Positions 9,180 to 18,296 of a DNA stretch of 64,000 nt are shown here, piece by piece. A program made the position numbers and the translations under genes. Positions within the stretch are counted from its first letter, which is position 1. Each line of letters begins with the position of its first letter. The stretch comes from JBPYFK01 sp051984675 (GTDB lineage: Bacteria > Actinomycetota > Actinomycetes > Mycobacteriales > Pseudonocardiaceae), in the NCBI GenBank assembly GCA_051984675.1, contig JBPYFK010000034.1, forward strand, positions 14,571-78,570. Direction: 5' to 3'. The notes below the pieces were generated by a model. That model worked only from the letters and a program-made list of their open reading frames with translations. It searched no databases and was not told where the DNA came from.

Positions 9180-9290
9180 TTGATCATGATGCCGGACTTC
9201 GCCCGTTCGGCGCCCGGCTCGAATCCGGCACTGGATCGTCCCGTTGACCGGCCCATCCGGCGAACGTAGCGTGAATGGCAGGTGGGCCCC

Positions 9291-11627
9291 ATGACAGCAC
9301 CGGTGACGCAAGCACGCGGCAACCTGCCCGCCAACCTCACCAGTTTCGTGGGTCGCAGGAACGAACTCACGCAGGTCCGGCGGGCCCTTTCCCGTGCCCG
9401 CGCGGTGACGCTGACCGGGGTCGGCGGGGTAGGCAAGACCCGGCTGGCGTTGCAGGTGGCCACGAGCCTGGAGCGGACGTTCCCCGATGGTGTGTGGCTG
9501 GTGGAGCTCGCCAGCCTCACCGAACCGGAGTTTCTCCCGCAGACCGTCTGCGAAGCGCTCCAGGTTCCCGACCAGTCAGGGCGTGCGCCGACGGACGTCC
9601 TGATCAACTACCTCGCCGACAAGCACGCCCTCCTCGTACTGGACAACTGTGAACACCTGGTCGAGTCGTCCGGAAGGCTGATCGGTGCGCTGCTGAGGAG
9701 CTGTCCCCGCCTGCGCATTCTGGCCACCAGCCGGCAGGCGTTCGGCATCGACGGCGAGTACGTGCCGCAGGTGCCGACCCTGACGCTGCCGGAGAGCGAT
9801 CGCGCGCTGTCCCTGGAGGCGCTGACCCGGTACGACGCGATCAAGCTGTTCGTGGAGCGTGCCGAGGCCGTGCTGCCCGGCTTCGCGCTCACCTCCGACA
9901 ACTGCGCGACGGTCGCGCACCTGTGCCAGCAACTGGACGGCATTCCGCTGGCGATCGAGTTGGCGGCGGTCCGGCTGCGGCACTTGTCGCTGCAGCAGAT
10001 CGACGCCCGGCTTGACGACCGCTACCGGTTGCTGACCAGCGGGAGTCGCGCAGCGATGCCGCACCAGAAAACGCTGCGCGCCCTGATCGACTGGAGTTTC
10101 GAGCTGTGCTCGATCGGCGAGCGAACCCTCTGGACACGGCTGTCGGCGTTCTCCGGCAGCTTCGAACTCGCGGCCGTGGAGCAGGTGTGCTCCGGCGACG
10201 GCCTGCCGAGCGCGGAGATCCTCGAACTGCTGGCCGGCCTGGTGGACAAGTCGATCGTGATCCGGGACGACCGATCCCAGGAAGGCCGGTACCGGCTGCT
10301 GGAAACCATCCGCCACTACGGTCAGGACCGGCTGGCCGAGACCGACGGGACCACGGTGTGGCGCCGACGCCACCGGGACTGGTACCTGCGGCTGGTGGAG
10401 CGCGCGGAAGCCGAATGGTTCGGTCCAGACCAGGTGGAGTGGTTCGCGCGCCTGCGCGCCGACCACGCCAACATCCGGGCCGCGCTGGAGTTCTGCCGCA
10501 GCCAGCCCGGTGAGAGTGAGGCGGGACTTCGTATCGCGGCGGCGATGCGCGCCTACTGGCACTCCACCGGTTTCCTGAAGGAGGGTCGGCACTGGCTCGA
10601 CCAGGCACTCCAGAGAGCGACCGACCCGACCGTGTCCCGGGCCAAGGCGCTCTGGGTGGACGCGTGGCTGGCGGCGCTGGAGGACGACCTCGACACTGCC
10701 GCGACGCGGGTGGCCGAGAGCCAGGAGCTGGCGCGCCAGCTGGCCGACGACACCCTGACCGCGCAGGTGACGTTGGCCGCCGCCGTCGTGGCGAACCACC
10801 GCCGGGATTACGCGTCGGCCGTACCGCTGTTCGAGGAGGCAGTCAGTCGGCTTCGGACCACCGGGGCCCTCAGCGGCCTGGCCATCTCGCTGTACCTGCT
10901 GGGCTTGACCAGCGCCATCCTCGGTGACCCGGCGAAGGCGGTCGCGGTCAGCGAGGAATGCCGCGCGATCTGCGCCTCGCACGGGGAACGCTGGTACCAG
11001 TCACACGCCCTGTGGGTTCTCGGCATCGCGGTGTGGCAGCAGGGGGACGCGCGCCGTGCCGCCGCTTTGGAGCAGGACAGCATTCGGCTCAAGCCATCCA
11101 GCTACGACCTGCTCGGGGTCGCGCACTGCATTGAGGCACTCGCCTGGTTCGCGGCGGCGGAGGGCCGGGACAAGCGGGCGGCCCGACTGCTGGGTGCCGC
11201 CCAGGCGGTTCGCCAGGAGATCGGGGTTTCGTTGCACGGCTTCGCGCATCTGACCACCTACCACGACACGGCGACCGCGCGGGCTCGCGACGCTCTGGGC
11301 GAAGCCGCGTTCCAGCGGGCGTTCAGCGACGGCGCCAGCCTCGACGTCCCCCAAGCGGTCGCCACTGCGCTGGACGAGCAGGAGAAACCGGAGAAGCCCG
11401 CACCAACGAGGAGGGCCAACGACACCGCCCCTGTGCTCACCCGCCGGGAGACCGAAGTCGCCGAACTCGTCGCCCAAGGTCTCAGTAACAGGGCGATCGC
11501 GGATCAACTGGTCGTGTCCCAGCGCACCGCCGAAACCCATATCGAGAACATCCTGGTCAAGCTGGGCTTCAGCGCGCGCTCGCAAATCGCCGCATGGTTC
11601 ATCGAATGCCAGAACGAGCCGACGTAA
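9291..11627 (+). CDS. NB-ARC/TPR LuxR-family regulator (AfsR/LAL-like ATPase)
   Basis: Large multidomain regulator, 778 aa. The N-terminal P-loop NTPase has Walker A GVGGVGKTRLA (about 41-51), a Walker-B-like ALLVLDNCEHL and the family LRILATSRQ stretch. The middle (about 360-680) is helical and TPR-like. The C-terminal LuxR HTH (about 710-770) reads LTRRETEVAELVAQGLSNRAIA. ATG 9291 is preferred over GTG 9282 because AGGTGG lies 6 nt upstream. Such proteins act as signal-gated activators; the target is unknown. Confidence 0.87.
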   Translation: MTAPVTQARGNLPANLTSFVGRRNELTQVRRALSRARAVTLTGVGGVGKTRLALQVATSLERTFPDGVWLVELASLTEPEFLPQTVCEALQVPDQSGRAPTDVLINYLADKHALLVLDNCEHLVESSGRLIGALLRSCPRLRILATSRQAFGIDGEYVPQVPTLTLPESDRALSLEALTRYDAIKLFVERAEAVLPGFALTSDNCATVAHLCQQLDGIPLAIELAAVRLRHLSLQQIDARLDDRYRLLTSGSRAAMPHQKTLRALIDWSFELCSIGERTLWTRLSAFSGSFELAAVEQVCSGDGLPSAEILELLAGLVDKSIVIRDDRSQEGRYRLLETIRHYGQDRLAETDGTTVWRRRHRDWYLRLVERAEAEWFGPDQVEWFARLRADHANIRAALEFCRSQPGESEAGLRIAAAMRAYWHSTGFLKEGRHWLDQALQRATDPTVSRAKALWVDAWLAALEDDLDTAATRVAESQELARQLADDTLTAQVTLAAAVVANHRRDYASAVPLFEEAVSRLRTTGALSGLAISLYLLGLTSAILGDPAKAVAVSEECRAICASHGERWYQSHALWVLGIAVWQQGDARRAAALEQDSIRLKPSSYDLLGVAHCIEALAWFAAAEGRDKRAARLLGAAQAVRQEIGVSLHGFAHLTTYHDTATARARDALGEAAFQRAFSDGASLDVPQAVATALDEQEKPEKPAPTRRANDTAPVLTRRETEVAELVAQGLSNRAIADQLVVSQRTAETHIENILVKLGFSARSQIAAWFIECQNEPT

Positions 11628-11632
11628 CTCCG

Positions 11633-12499
11633 CTACTCCACCCGGACGTACGGCAGCACCGGTAGACCTTGGACTGGCACTCGGATGCGGAAGAGCGCGC
11701 CAGCCGCCGGATAGCGGTCCAGATCAGTATCGATGCGTGACGTCGTGATGTAGAGCTCCTCCAGCTGCGGTCCACCGAACGTGCATGCGGTGACACGCGG
11801 TGCGGGAACGGGGACAACCTCGTCGAGCGTGCCATTCGGCCGGTAGCGGTGGACCGCCGCACCGCCCCACAGCGCCACCCACAGGCATCCGTCGGCGTCC
11901 ACCGTCAAACCGTCGGGCGCGCCATGCTCCTCGGGGATGTGGACCAGCGGCCGACGATGACGGAGTTCAGCCTCGACGTAGTCGAACACGTCGATTCGGC
12001 GGGTGGGGGTGTCCACGTAGTACACGGCGGTTCCGTCCGGGCTCCAATGCAGGCCGTTCGAGATGGTCACGCTGGGAAGGACCGTCGTGACCTCCCCGCG
12101 CCCGTCGATGCGGTACAGCGAGCCCGCGCCCGGGGTCTCGTCGTAGGCCATCGAACCGCAGTAGAACCGGCCGTCCGGGTCACACCCGCCCTCGTTCATG
12201 CGGATTCCCGCATCCGCCCAGAGTTCGGGCAACGCGTGCACGTAGAGCAGGTCATCGTCAGCGAACGCGAAACCGCGCTCGACGGCCACGATCGCGCCGC
12301 CGCCCTGGCACGGCCGCAACGCCGCCGCGACAGCGCCGACATGGCGCCGGGTGACGCCACCGGAGGGCGCGTCGAGGGTGAGGACGTCGCCGGCGAGCAT
12401 GTCCACCCAGCGAAGACCGGGCCAGCCCGCATACCACACCGGGCCTTCGCCGTGGTGCGCGAGCGGATCAGTGATCTGCTCGACCGTGGAGCCTGTCAT
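11633..12499 (-). CDS. SMP-30/gluconolactonase family lactonase
   Basis: 288-aa six-bladed beta-propeller, expected to hydrolyse sugar lactones with a divalent metal. Family marks are GEGPVWY near the N-terminus (metal-ligand Glu), RMNEGGCDPDGRFYCGSM, ISNGLHWSPDG (metal-ligand Asn) and APDGLTVDADGCLWVA (catalytic Asp). The ATG overlaps the upstream stop as ATGA, so it is the last gene of the SSS-symporter operon. Convergent with the LuxR regulator, only 5 bp apart. In context it should open a lactone made by a sugar dehydrogenase. Confidence 0.86.
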   Translation of the reverse strand: MTGSTVEQITDPLAHHGEGPVWYAGWPGLRWVDMLAGDVLTLDAPSGGVTRRHVGAVAAALRPCQGGGAIVAVERGFAFADDDLLYVHALPELWADAGIRMNEGGCDPDGRFYCGSMAYDETPGAGSLYRIDGRGEVTTVLPSVTISNGLHWSPDGTAVYYVDTPTRRIDVFDYVEAELRHRRPLVHIPEEHGAPDGLTVDADGCLWVALWGGAAVHRYRPNGTLDEVVPVPAPRVTACTFGGPQLEELYITTSRIDTDLDRYPAAGALFRIRVPVQGLPVLPYVRVE

Positions 12500-13500
12500 C
12501 GCACGAACTCCCCCGCAGGTGTGTGCCATTGTGGCACGGCCAGGTCGGCTACCGGCAAGTCGGAGGCTTTCGCGCCGGGAGCGAGCCGCCGCAGCAGGTC
12601 GAGCCCGATCTGCGCGCGGCGCACGCGTTCCCTCCCGAGCGCGACCGTGGTCGGCGTGAGGTGCAGGCCACTGGGATAGACGTTCGGAGCGTTGCGCAAG
12701 CCGAACTTGAGGTAGACGGGGGCGGCCACCCGGACGATCTCGGCGATCTCGTAGTGGCGGACGAAACCGCCCAGGTCATCCGGTGATTCGACGTAGACGT
12801 CCAGCGGAAGCTCGGTCGCCGCGCGGATCGCGGCGAGCTGGCCGATGGTGAGGTCGGTCGGCACGTTGTAGGTGTCCGCGCCCAGGTCCTCGGCCAGCCG
12901 CACCGAAGCCGGGTTCGCGAGGCCCATTTGGACACTGATCTTGAATCGCATCTCCGGCGGGAGGTCACCGGTGGAGCGCATGCGCGCCGCCACCGACAGG
13001 ACGCCGAGGTCGGTGATGAGAACGCTGCGGATGCCCGCTTCCGCTGTCCGGCGGATGTCCTCCAGATTGTGCACAAGCTGCTCGGTCCCGCGCGCCTGCC
13101 CCACCACGAATCCGGCGGCGGGAGCACCCGCCATCGCACCGGTGTCCCATCCGGCCAGCGGGCGGGAGAACAGGCTCACCTCGATTCCGCGGTCCGCCGC
13201 CATCGTGGCCATGGCGCGCAGCTCGTCGTCGGTGAGCAACAGCCCACCGCTGCCTTGGGAAACGCGGTGAACCCGCACACCCCGCGCGTCGGCCTCCGCG
13301 AGTACCGCCTCCAGGACGTCGGGGCCCTCAACGCTGGGAATCTCGACGCGGTACTGGGTACCGTCGGGGAACCGTTTCGCGCTGGTGGCACCCTGCTCAC
13401 CGTCTCCGCCCGGAAGTCCCTGTGCTCGAAGGAAGTCCCGTGTGTCCCGCACGTTTGGCCCAGTCCTCTCTGCTTGCTGGTCCTCTCTGCTCGCCGACAC
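12496..13500 (-). CDS. U32-peptidase-like TIM-barrel protein of unknown activity
   Basis: 334-aa cytosolic protein. The body (about 45-300) includes YRVEIPSVEGPDVLEAV, VHRVSQGSGG, GIRSVLITDLGVLSV and LKFGLRNAPNVYPSG, which resemble proteins annotated as U32 family peptidases in actinobacteria. The protease activity of such members is doubtful. Its position between a symporter and a lactonase suggests a carbon-catabolic enzyme, such as a dehydratase or aldolase-like barrel, but that is inference. It is coupled by ATGA to the lactonase gene and starts 3 nt after the preceding stop. Confidence 0.55.
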   Translation of the reverse strand: MSASREDQQAERTGPNVRDTRDFLRAQGLPGGDGEQGATSAKRFPDGTQYRVEIPSVEGPDVLEAVLAEADARGVRVHRVSQGSGGLLLTDDELRAMATMAADRGIEVSLFSRPLAGWDTGAMAGAPAAGFVVGQARGTEQLVHNLEDIRRTAEAGIRSVLITDLGVLSVAARMRSTGDLPPEMRFKISVQMGLANPASVRLAEDLGADTYNVPTDLTIGQLAAIRAATELPLDVYVESPDDLGGFVRHYEIAEIVRVAAPVYLKFGLRNAPNVYPSGLHLTPTTVALGRERVRRAQIGLDLLRRLAPGAKASDLPVADLAVPQWHTPAGEFVR

Positions 13501-13503
13501 TCG

Positions 13504-13815
13504 CTACTCGCCGCCACGGTGGGGTACCTGGAGTGGCCGGAGTCTGAGCCAGAGCAGGAAGATCAGGCCGAGCGCCAACATCCCCAGACCGGTCCAGAGG
13601 TTGATGTTCACGCCCTGGGCCTTGTGCAGGGTTTGCTCGCTGGCGAACACACCGGTGCCGCCGACCAGCAGGCCATAGAAAGTGAACAGTCCACCGATCA
13701 CCGTGCGCACGTCGAACAGTCGCCGGGCGGTCCCGGACCGCTCTTCCAGTGCGGTGACATCCGACGAGGGCCGACCGGTGGTGCCGGGGGTGGTCATCGC
13801 GGTGTCGTCCTGCAT
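13504..13815 (-). CDS. Small two-helix membrane protein of the symporter operon
   Basis: 103 aa. Two hydrophobic segments, about 39-59 (VIGGLFTFYGLLVGGTGVFA) and 72-92, are joined by a short loop; the N-terminus is hydrophilic. The ATG has a near-perfect ribosome site (AGGAGGTGA, 5 nt). Located 14 nt after the SSS symporter. Small subunits beside SSS transporters are common, so an accessory role is plausible, but no function is known to me. Confidence 0.7.
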   Translation of the reverse strand: MQDDTAMTTPGTTGRPSSDVTALEERSGTARRLFDVRTVIGGLFTFYGLLVGGTGVFASEQTLHKAQGVNINLWTGLGMLALGLIFLLWLRLRPLQVPHRGGE

Positions 13816-13829
13816 GTCAACTCACCTCC

Positions 13830-15482
13830 TCACACACTGAACGGGACGTAGCACAGCGCGGCCAGCACGAGCGCGGACCAACCCAGCAACGCGGGCTTGC
13901 GGTACCAGGCCAGATCACCGGGTTCCGTCACACCCGGATCGCGGGCCGCCGACCGCGTGTAGACCAGGCCCGCGAGCGCGGAATCCGGCTTCGGCGTGGT
14001 GGCCAGCGAGATCGGGATGCTCACGCCCGCGTCGACCACGAACGCGATCACCGAGCCCATCATGTTCGCACCCTGGTCCGCACTGATCGGCACGATTCCC
14101 AGCTTGTACATCGTGTAGAACACGATCGGTGCGACAGTTCCGGCCAGCAGTCCCCAGAATCCCGCCTGCGGCGTCATACGTTTCCAGAAAAGGGCGAGGA
14201 TGAACGTGGCGAACAGCGGGACGTTGAAGAACGAGAACAGCGTCTGGAGATAGTCCATGAGATCGCTGAACGCCGCCGCGATGAACGCGGTGCCCATCCC
14301 GATCACGACTCCGACCACTGTGATCACGCGGCCCACCCGGAGGTAGTGCGCGTCGGGCAGGTTCGGTCGGATGTGGGACTGCCAGATGTCGGTGGTGAAG
14401 ACCGTGTTGAAGCTGGAGATGTTCGCGGCCATACCCGCCATGAAGGACGCCATCAGGCCGGTGACGGCCAGTCCCAGCACACCGTTGGGGAGCAGATCCC
14501 GCATCAGCAACGGGATCGCGTCGTTGTACTCGACGGCCTTGCCCAACGTCGGTTCGACGATCAGGGCGATGATGCCGGGAATCACCACGATGGCGGGAAT
14601 GAACATCTTCGGAAACGCGGCGATCAGCGGGGTCCGTCGGGCGGCGGAGAGATTCTTGGCCGACAGCGACCGTTGCACCTCGGCGAAGTTCGTTGTCCAG
14701 TACCCGAACGAGACCGCGAATCCGAGTCCGAGGGTTATCGTCAACCAGTTGGCCCCGAGCGGATTGTGCTCCCCGAAGCCCGTTCCGCCCCACGCGGTCA
14801 GGAACTGCGATCCCTGCGAACTCGTGGCCTTCGCGATCAGGCCCGACACGCCGCCGACGCGCATCAAGCCCAGGACGGTGAGCGGGATCAGCGCGGCGAC
14901 GATCACGAAGAACTGCAGCACCTCGTTGTAGATCGCGGAGGAGAGCCCCCCGATGACGATGTAGGCCAGCACGAACAGTCCGGCGGTGAAGATCGACAGC
15001 GGTAACGGCCAACCCAGCAGCGCGCGTAACACGATCGCGAGGGCATACAGGTTGACCCCCGCGATGAGAATCGAGGCGACCGCGAAGATGACCGAGCTCA
15101 GCAGGTGCGAGGATCTGCTGAACCGCAGCAGCAGGAACTCGGGAACGCTGCGCACTTTCGAGTTGTAGTAGAACGGCATCATCACCAGGCCGAGGAACAC
15201 CATCGCCGGTATCGCCCCGATCAGGTACCAGTGCACGGTGTAGGCACCGTACTTCGCACCGTTCGCGGCCATGCCGAGAATCTCGGTCGCGCCCAGGTTC
15301 GCCGAGACGAACGCCAGACCTGTCACCCAGGCCGGCAGCGACCGCCCGGACAGGAAGAAGTCCAGGCTGGTGTTCACACTTCGCTTCGCCGCGAAAGCGA
15401 TCCCCAGCACCACCGCGAAGTAGCTGGCCAGGATCAGGTAGTCGATCGGGCTCAGCGAGAGGCGAAGTCCGTCCACTGTCAT
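13830..15482 (-). CDS. Sodium:solute symporter (SSS family), probably for a sugar or sugar acid
   Basis: 550 aa with about 13-14 hydrophobic segments. Family regions include FFLSGRSLPAWVTGLAFVSA near helix 2 and TDIWQ after the conserved GLMASFMAGMAANISSFNT segment, as in glucose/galactose-type SSS members. Driven by Na+ or H+ gradient. First gene of an operon with the small membrane protein, the U32-like protein and the SMP-30 lactonase. A palindrome matching that of the IclR/ADH promoter lies 62 bp upstream. Confidence 0.87.
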   Translation of the reverse strand: MTVDGLRLSLSPIDYLILASYFAVVLGIAFAAKRSVNTSLDFFLSGRSLPAWVTGLAFVSANLGATEILGMAANGAKYGAYTVHWYLIGAIPAMVFLGLVMMPFYYNSKVRSVPEFLLLRFSRSSHLLSSVIFAVASILIAGVNLYALAIVLRALLGWPLPLSIFTAGLFVLAYIVIGGLSSAIYNEVLQFFVIVAALIPLTVLGLMRVGGVSGLIAKATSSQGSQFLTAWGGTGFGEHNPLGANWLTITLGLGFAVSFGYWTTNFAEVQRSLSAKNLSAARRTPLIAAFPKMFIPAIVVIPGIIALIVEPTLGKAVEYNDAIPLLMRDLLPNGVLGLAVTGLMASFMAGMAANISSFNTVFTTDIWQSHIRPNLPDAHYLRVGRVITVVGVVIGMGTAFIAAAFSDLMDYLQTLFSFFNVPLFATFILALFWKRMTPQAGFWGLLAGTVAPIVFYTMYKLGIVPISADQGANMMGSVIAFVVDAGVSIPISLATTPKPDSALAGLVYTRSAARDPGVTEPGDLAWYRKPALLGWSALVLAALCYVPFSV

Positions 15483-15543
15483 GCCCCTTCTCGCTCGTGC
15501 CAGCGGAACCGATTCCTCGGACGCCGTTCGGCGGGCCGGACGT

Positions 15544-15555
15544 TGTTCGAGAACA
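15544..15555. promoter_or_regulatory. Probable IclR operator upstream of the SSS symporter operon
   Basis: TGTTC-GA-GAACA, a perfect 5-bp inverted repeat with 2-bp spacer, 62 bp before the symporter start. The identical 12 bp plus the next two bases (TA) recur at 18161-18174. Repressor binding is inferred. Confidence 0.65.
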
Positions 15556-15596
15556 TACGGCAGCTGGGTACCAAGGTCAAGGTCCGTAAAGCTGTC

Positions 15597-17060
15597 CTAC
15601 GTCGCTTGCTCCGGCAGTTCGAGTCGCCCGTTCACCCGGCGCGGAACCCGCAGTGGATTGCCGTCCCGCACCGCCTCCGGCAACGCCACGGCGGGCGCGT
15701 TCTGGAAGCACACGGGGCGCAGGAAACGCTGGATCGACGCGGTGCCAACGGACGTCGTCGTCACACTCGTAGTCGCCGGATACGGCCCGCCGTGCTGCAT
15801 CGCGTAACTGACGCTGACACCGGTCGGCCATCCGTTCCACACCAGGCGCCCCGCACGTTGCGCCAATTCCCGATACAGCGCCGACACGATCGGTTCGCCG
15901 TCCTGTCCCTGCACCGTCGCAGTGAGCTCGCCCGCGAACAACCGGCACGCCGCCAGCAGCTCGTCCTCGCTGCTGTAACTGACCAGGAGGGATACCGGTC
16001 CGAAGCACTCGGCGACCAGGGATTCGCGGTTCTCCCGCAGTTCCTTGACCGTAGTGCGGAGCAAGGACGGGCTCACACCGGTCGCACCGTACTGGCCCTC
16101 GGCGAGCACCCGTATCGCCGGATGACCAGCGAGCTCCTGTAGTCCACTGTGGAATCCGCGGGCGATCCGCTCGTTCAGCATCGGCGCGGCCTCGCACGCG
16201 TCGACCGCGCTGACGAGCGCCTCTTCGAAGGTTGCTACCGCCTCCTTCGGCACGAACAGGAAGCCAGGTTTGGTGCAGAACTGGCCCACTCCCAAAGCGA
16301 ACGAGTTCAGAAACCCTTCGGCGATCTCGTTCGGTCGTTCCGCTGCCGCCCGAGCCGTGACGAACGCTGGGTTCACACTGCCCATTTCCGCGTAGAACGG
16401 GATGGGCTCCGGGCGCGAGGAGGCCAGGTCGAACAACAGCCGCCCGGTGTGCTGAGAGCCGGTGAAGGCGCCTGCCCGCACTCGCGGATCGCCCAGTGCA
16501 GCGCGACCGGTCGCATCACCGCTGATCAGCGCGAACGTGCCGGACGGCGCGTCTTGCGCCCGCAGCGCGGTGCGCACGATCTCGCCGGTGCGCTGGGACA
16601 GCTCGGGGTGTCCGGGATGAGCCTTCAGGACCACCGGGCACCCTGCTGCCAGCGCTGAGGCCGTGTCCCCGCCGGCCACGCTGAAGGCGAACGGGAAGTT
16701 GCTGGCCGCGAACACCACGGCCGGTCCCAGCGGCAGCAACACGCGACGCAGGTCCGGGCGCGGACCGGTCGGCCAGCCGTCGTCGGGCGTATCGACGGTG
16801 ACGGCGAGGTACGACCCCTCCTCGAGCACCTCCGCGAACAGGCGGAGTTGGAAGGTCGTCCGGACCAGCTCGCCGCGCAACCTCGGTTCCGGCAGATGCG
16901 ACTCCTGCTGCGCCAGCGGAATCAGTTCACCCGCAGCGGCGTCCAACGCATCGGCCACACCGCGCAGCAGCTCCGCCCGCTGGGCGGGGCGCAGCTCCGC
17001 GAGCGGCTGGCTGGCCTGCTCCGCCGCGTTTAGTACCGCGTCCAGATCCTGCTCGGTCAT
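15597..17060 (-). CDS. Aldehyde dehydrogenase, 2,5-dioxovalerate (alpha-ketoglutarate semialdehyde) type
   Basis: 487-aa NAD(P)-dependent enzyme. Recognisable parts are FAASNFPFAFSVAGGDTASALAAGC in two pieces (cofactor site), AFTGSQHTGRLL, FYAEMGSVNPAF (general base Glu) and the nucleophile region GQFCTKPGF. This pattern is typical of the branch oxidising 2,5-dioxovalerate to 2-oxoglutarate at the end of oxidative sugar and sugar-acid pathways. ATG 17060 is chosen over 17075 because GAGGAG sits 5 nt upstream. Second gene after the Zn-alcohol dehydrogenase, 33 nt apart. Confidence 0.83.
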   Translation of the reverse strand: MTEQDLDAVLNAAEQASQPLAELRPAQRAELLRGVADALDAAAGELIPLAQQESHLPEPRLRGELVRTTFQLRLFAEVLEEGSYLAVTVDTPDDGWPTGPRPDLRRVLLPLGPAVVFAASNFPFAFSVAGGDTASALAAGCPVVLKAHPGHPELSQRTGEIVRTALRAQDAPSGTFALISGDATGRAALGDPRVRAGAFTGSQHTGRLLFDLASSRPEPIPFYAEMGSVNPAFVTARAAAERPNEIAEGFLNSFALGVGQFCTKPGFLFVPKEAVATFEEALVSAVDACEAAPMLNERIARGFHSGLQELAGHPAIRVLAEGQYGATGVSPSLLRTTVKELRENRESLVAECFGPVSLLVSYSSEDELLAACRLFAGELTATVQGQDGEPIVSALYRELAQRAGRLVWNGWPTGVSVSYAMQHGGPYPATTSVTTTSVGTASIQRFLRPVCFQNAPAVALPEAVRDGNPLRVPRRVNGRLELPEQAT

Positions 17061-17093
17061 CGAGACTCCTCGCAATCGGGTGCGGGTAGCACG

Positions 17094-18131
17094 TCAGGGG
17101 TGCAGCAGCACCTTGATAGTCCGCTCGCGTTCCTCCACGAGGATGCGCAGCGCTTCACCGGCGTCCTCCAGATCGAGGGTCCGGCTGATGATGCGGGTGG
17201 GGTCGAGCACTCCCGCGGCGAATGCCTGGACAGCGTGCGTCCACGCACGCGATGGGGCGCCGAACACCGTCTGCACCGTGATCTGGGACAGCACGAGGTG
17301 CGCCGCCGACGGCGGCTGCTGGTCGTCGGCCGGAATCCCGGTGAGCACGACCCGCCCTCCCCGCCGGGCCAGCCGAATGGCCATATCGGCTGTGCCGGGG
17401 GCACCCGCTGCTTCCAGTACGGCGTCGAACCGCCCGGACCATCGCTGGGCCTCCGCAGCCGTGACCAGCCGTGTGGCGCCGCAGGATTCGGCGACTTCGG
17501 CCCGGTCGCGGCGGCGGTCCACGACGACGATCTCGACCGGAGACACCGCCGAGAGCAGCTGTGTCGCGAGTAGACCCAGGCTGCCACCGCCCACCACCGC
17601 GACGCGCTCACCCGGAACGACCGACAGCTTCAAGCAGGCCGCCGCGACGCAGGCCGCGGGTTCCAGCACTGCCGCCGAACGCAGATCGGCCCCGTCCGGC
17701 AGGACGTGCAGCAGTCGTGCCGGCAGGGTCAGGTAGTCCGCCCAGGCTCCGGGCTGCGTAAACCCCGTCTCGTCGTAGTCGGCATCGCACAGGTTCGTCT
17801 CGCCACGGCGGCATGCGTCGCAGACCCGGCACGCCCGAAAACCCTCGCCGACCACCGGTTTTCCGACGAGGTCGGCGGTCACACCGGTACCGACCCCGAC
17901 CACGGTCCCCGACCACTCGTGTCCGGGAACGATCGGGTAGCGCACAAACCCCGCAGGGCGTCCGCCGGTGAAGACCTCACGGTCAGAGCCACAGATCCCG
18001 CTCCATGCCACGCGAACGAGAGCCTCCCCGGGACCGGGTTCCGCCGGCTCCACCGACGTGACCCGCAAACTGCCCGGCCTGTCGATCGTCACGGCACGCG
18101 GCGTCACGGGATCTCCCTGGGTGATCTTCAT
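17094..18131 (-). CDS. Zinc-dependent medium-chain alcohol/polyol dehydrogenase
   Basis: 345 aa. Catalytic zinc site CGSDRE and PGHEWSG near the N-terminus; structural zinc cysteines in CRVCDACRRGETNLC (about 88-102); Rossmann loop VVGGGSLGLLATQLL (about 165). Likely oxidises a sugar or polyol hydroxyl with NAD(P). ATG 18131 has GGAAGG 5 nt upstream; an upstream ATG at 18173 would overlap the operator. First gene of an operon with the aldehyde dehydrogenase, divergent from the IclR gene. Confidence 0.86.
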   Translation of the reverse strand: MKITQGDPVTPRAVTIDRPGSLRVTSVEPAEPGPGEALVRVAWSGICGSDREVFTGGRPAGFVRYPIVPGHEWSGTVVGVGTGVTADLVGKPVVGEGFRACRVCDACRRGETNLCDADYDETGFTQPGAWADYLTLPARLLHVLPDGADLRSAAVLEPAACVAAACLKLSVVPGERVAVVGGGSLGLLATQLLSAVSPVEIVVVDRRRDRAEVAESCGATRLVTAAEAQRWSGRFDAVLEAAGAPGTADMAIRLARRGGRVVLTGIPADDQQPPSAAHLVLSQITVQTVFGAPSRAWTHAVQAFAAGVLDPTRIISRTLDLEDAGEALRILVEERERTIKVLLHP

Positions 18132-18160
18132 CGGCCCTTCCCGTTCGACATGCCGTACGA

Positions 18161-18172
18161 TGTTCGAGAACA
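18161..18172. promoter_or_regulatory. Probable IclR operator between the Zn-ADH and iclR genes
   Basis: TGTTC-GA-GAACA, identical to the site at 15544-15555. It lies 29 bp before the ADH start and about 125 bp before the IclR start. A second, weaker inverted element (TTGAC, 6 bp, GACAA) sits at 18252-18267, nearer the IclR start. Confidence 0.65.
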
Positions 18173-18296
18173 TAGGCCGAGTCGCCCGACGGGGTCAAGG
18201 AAGCCGACCATGGGAGCCGATACGGGCGCACATCCGTCACCCGTACACTGTTTGACATATCGGACAAGTTTCGCTGGCGACCTGCGGAGGAACCTG

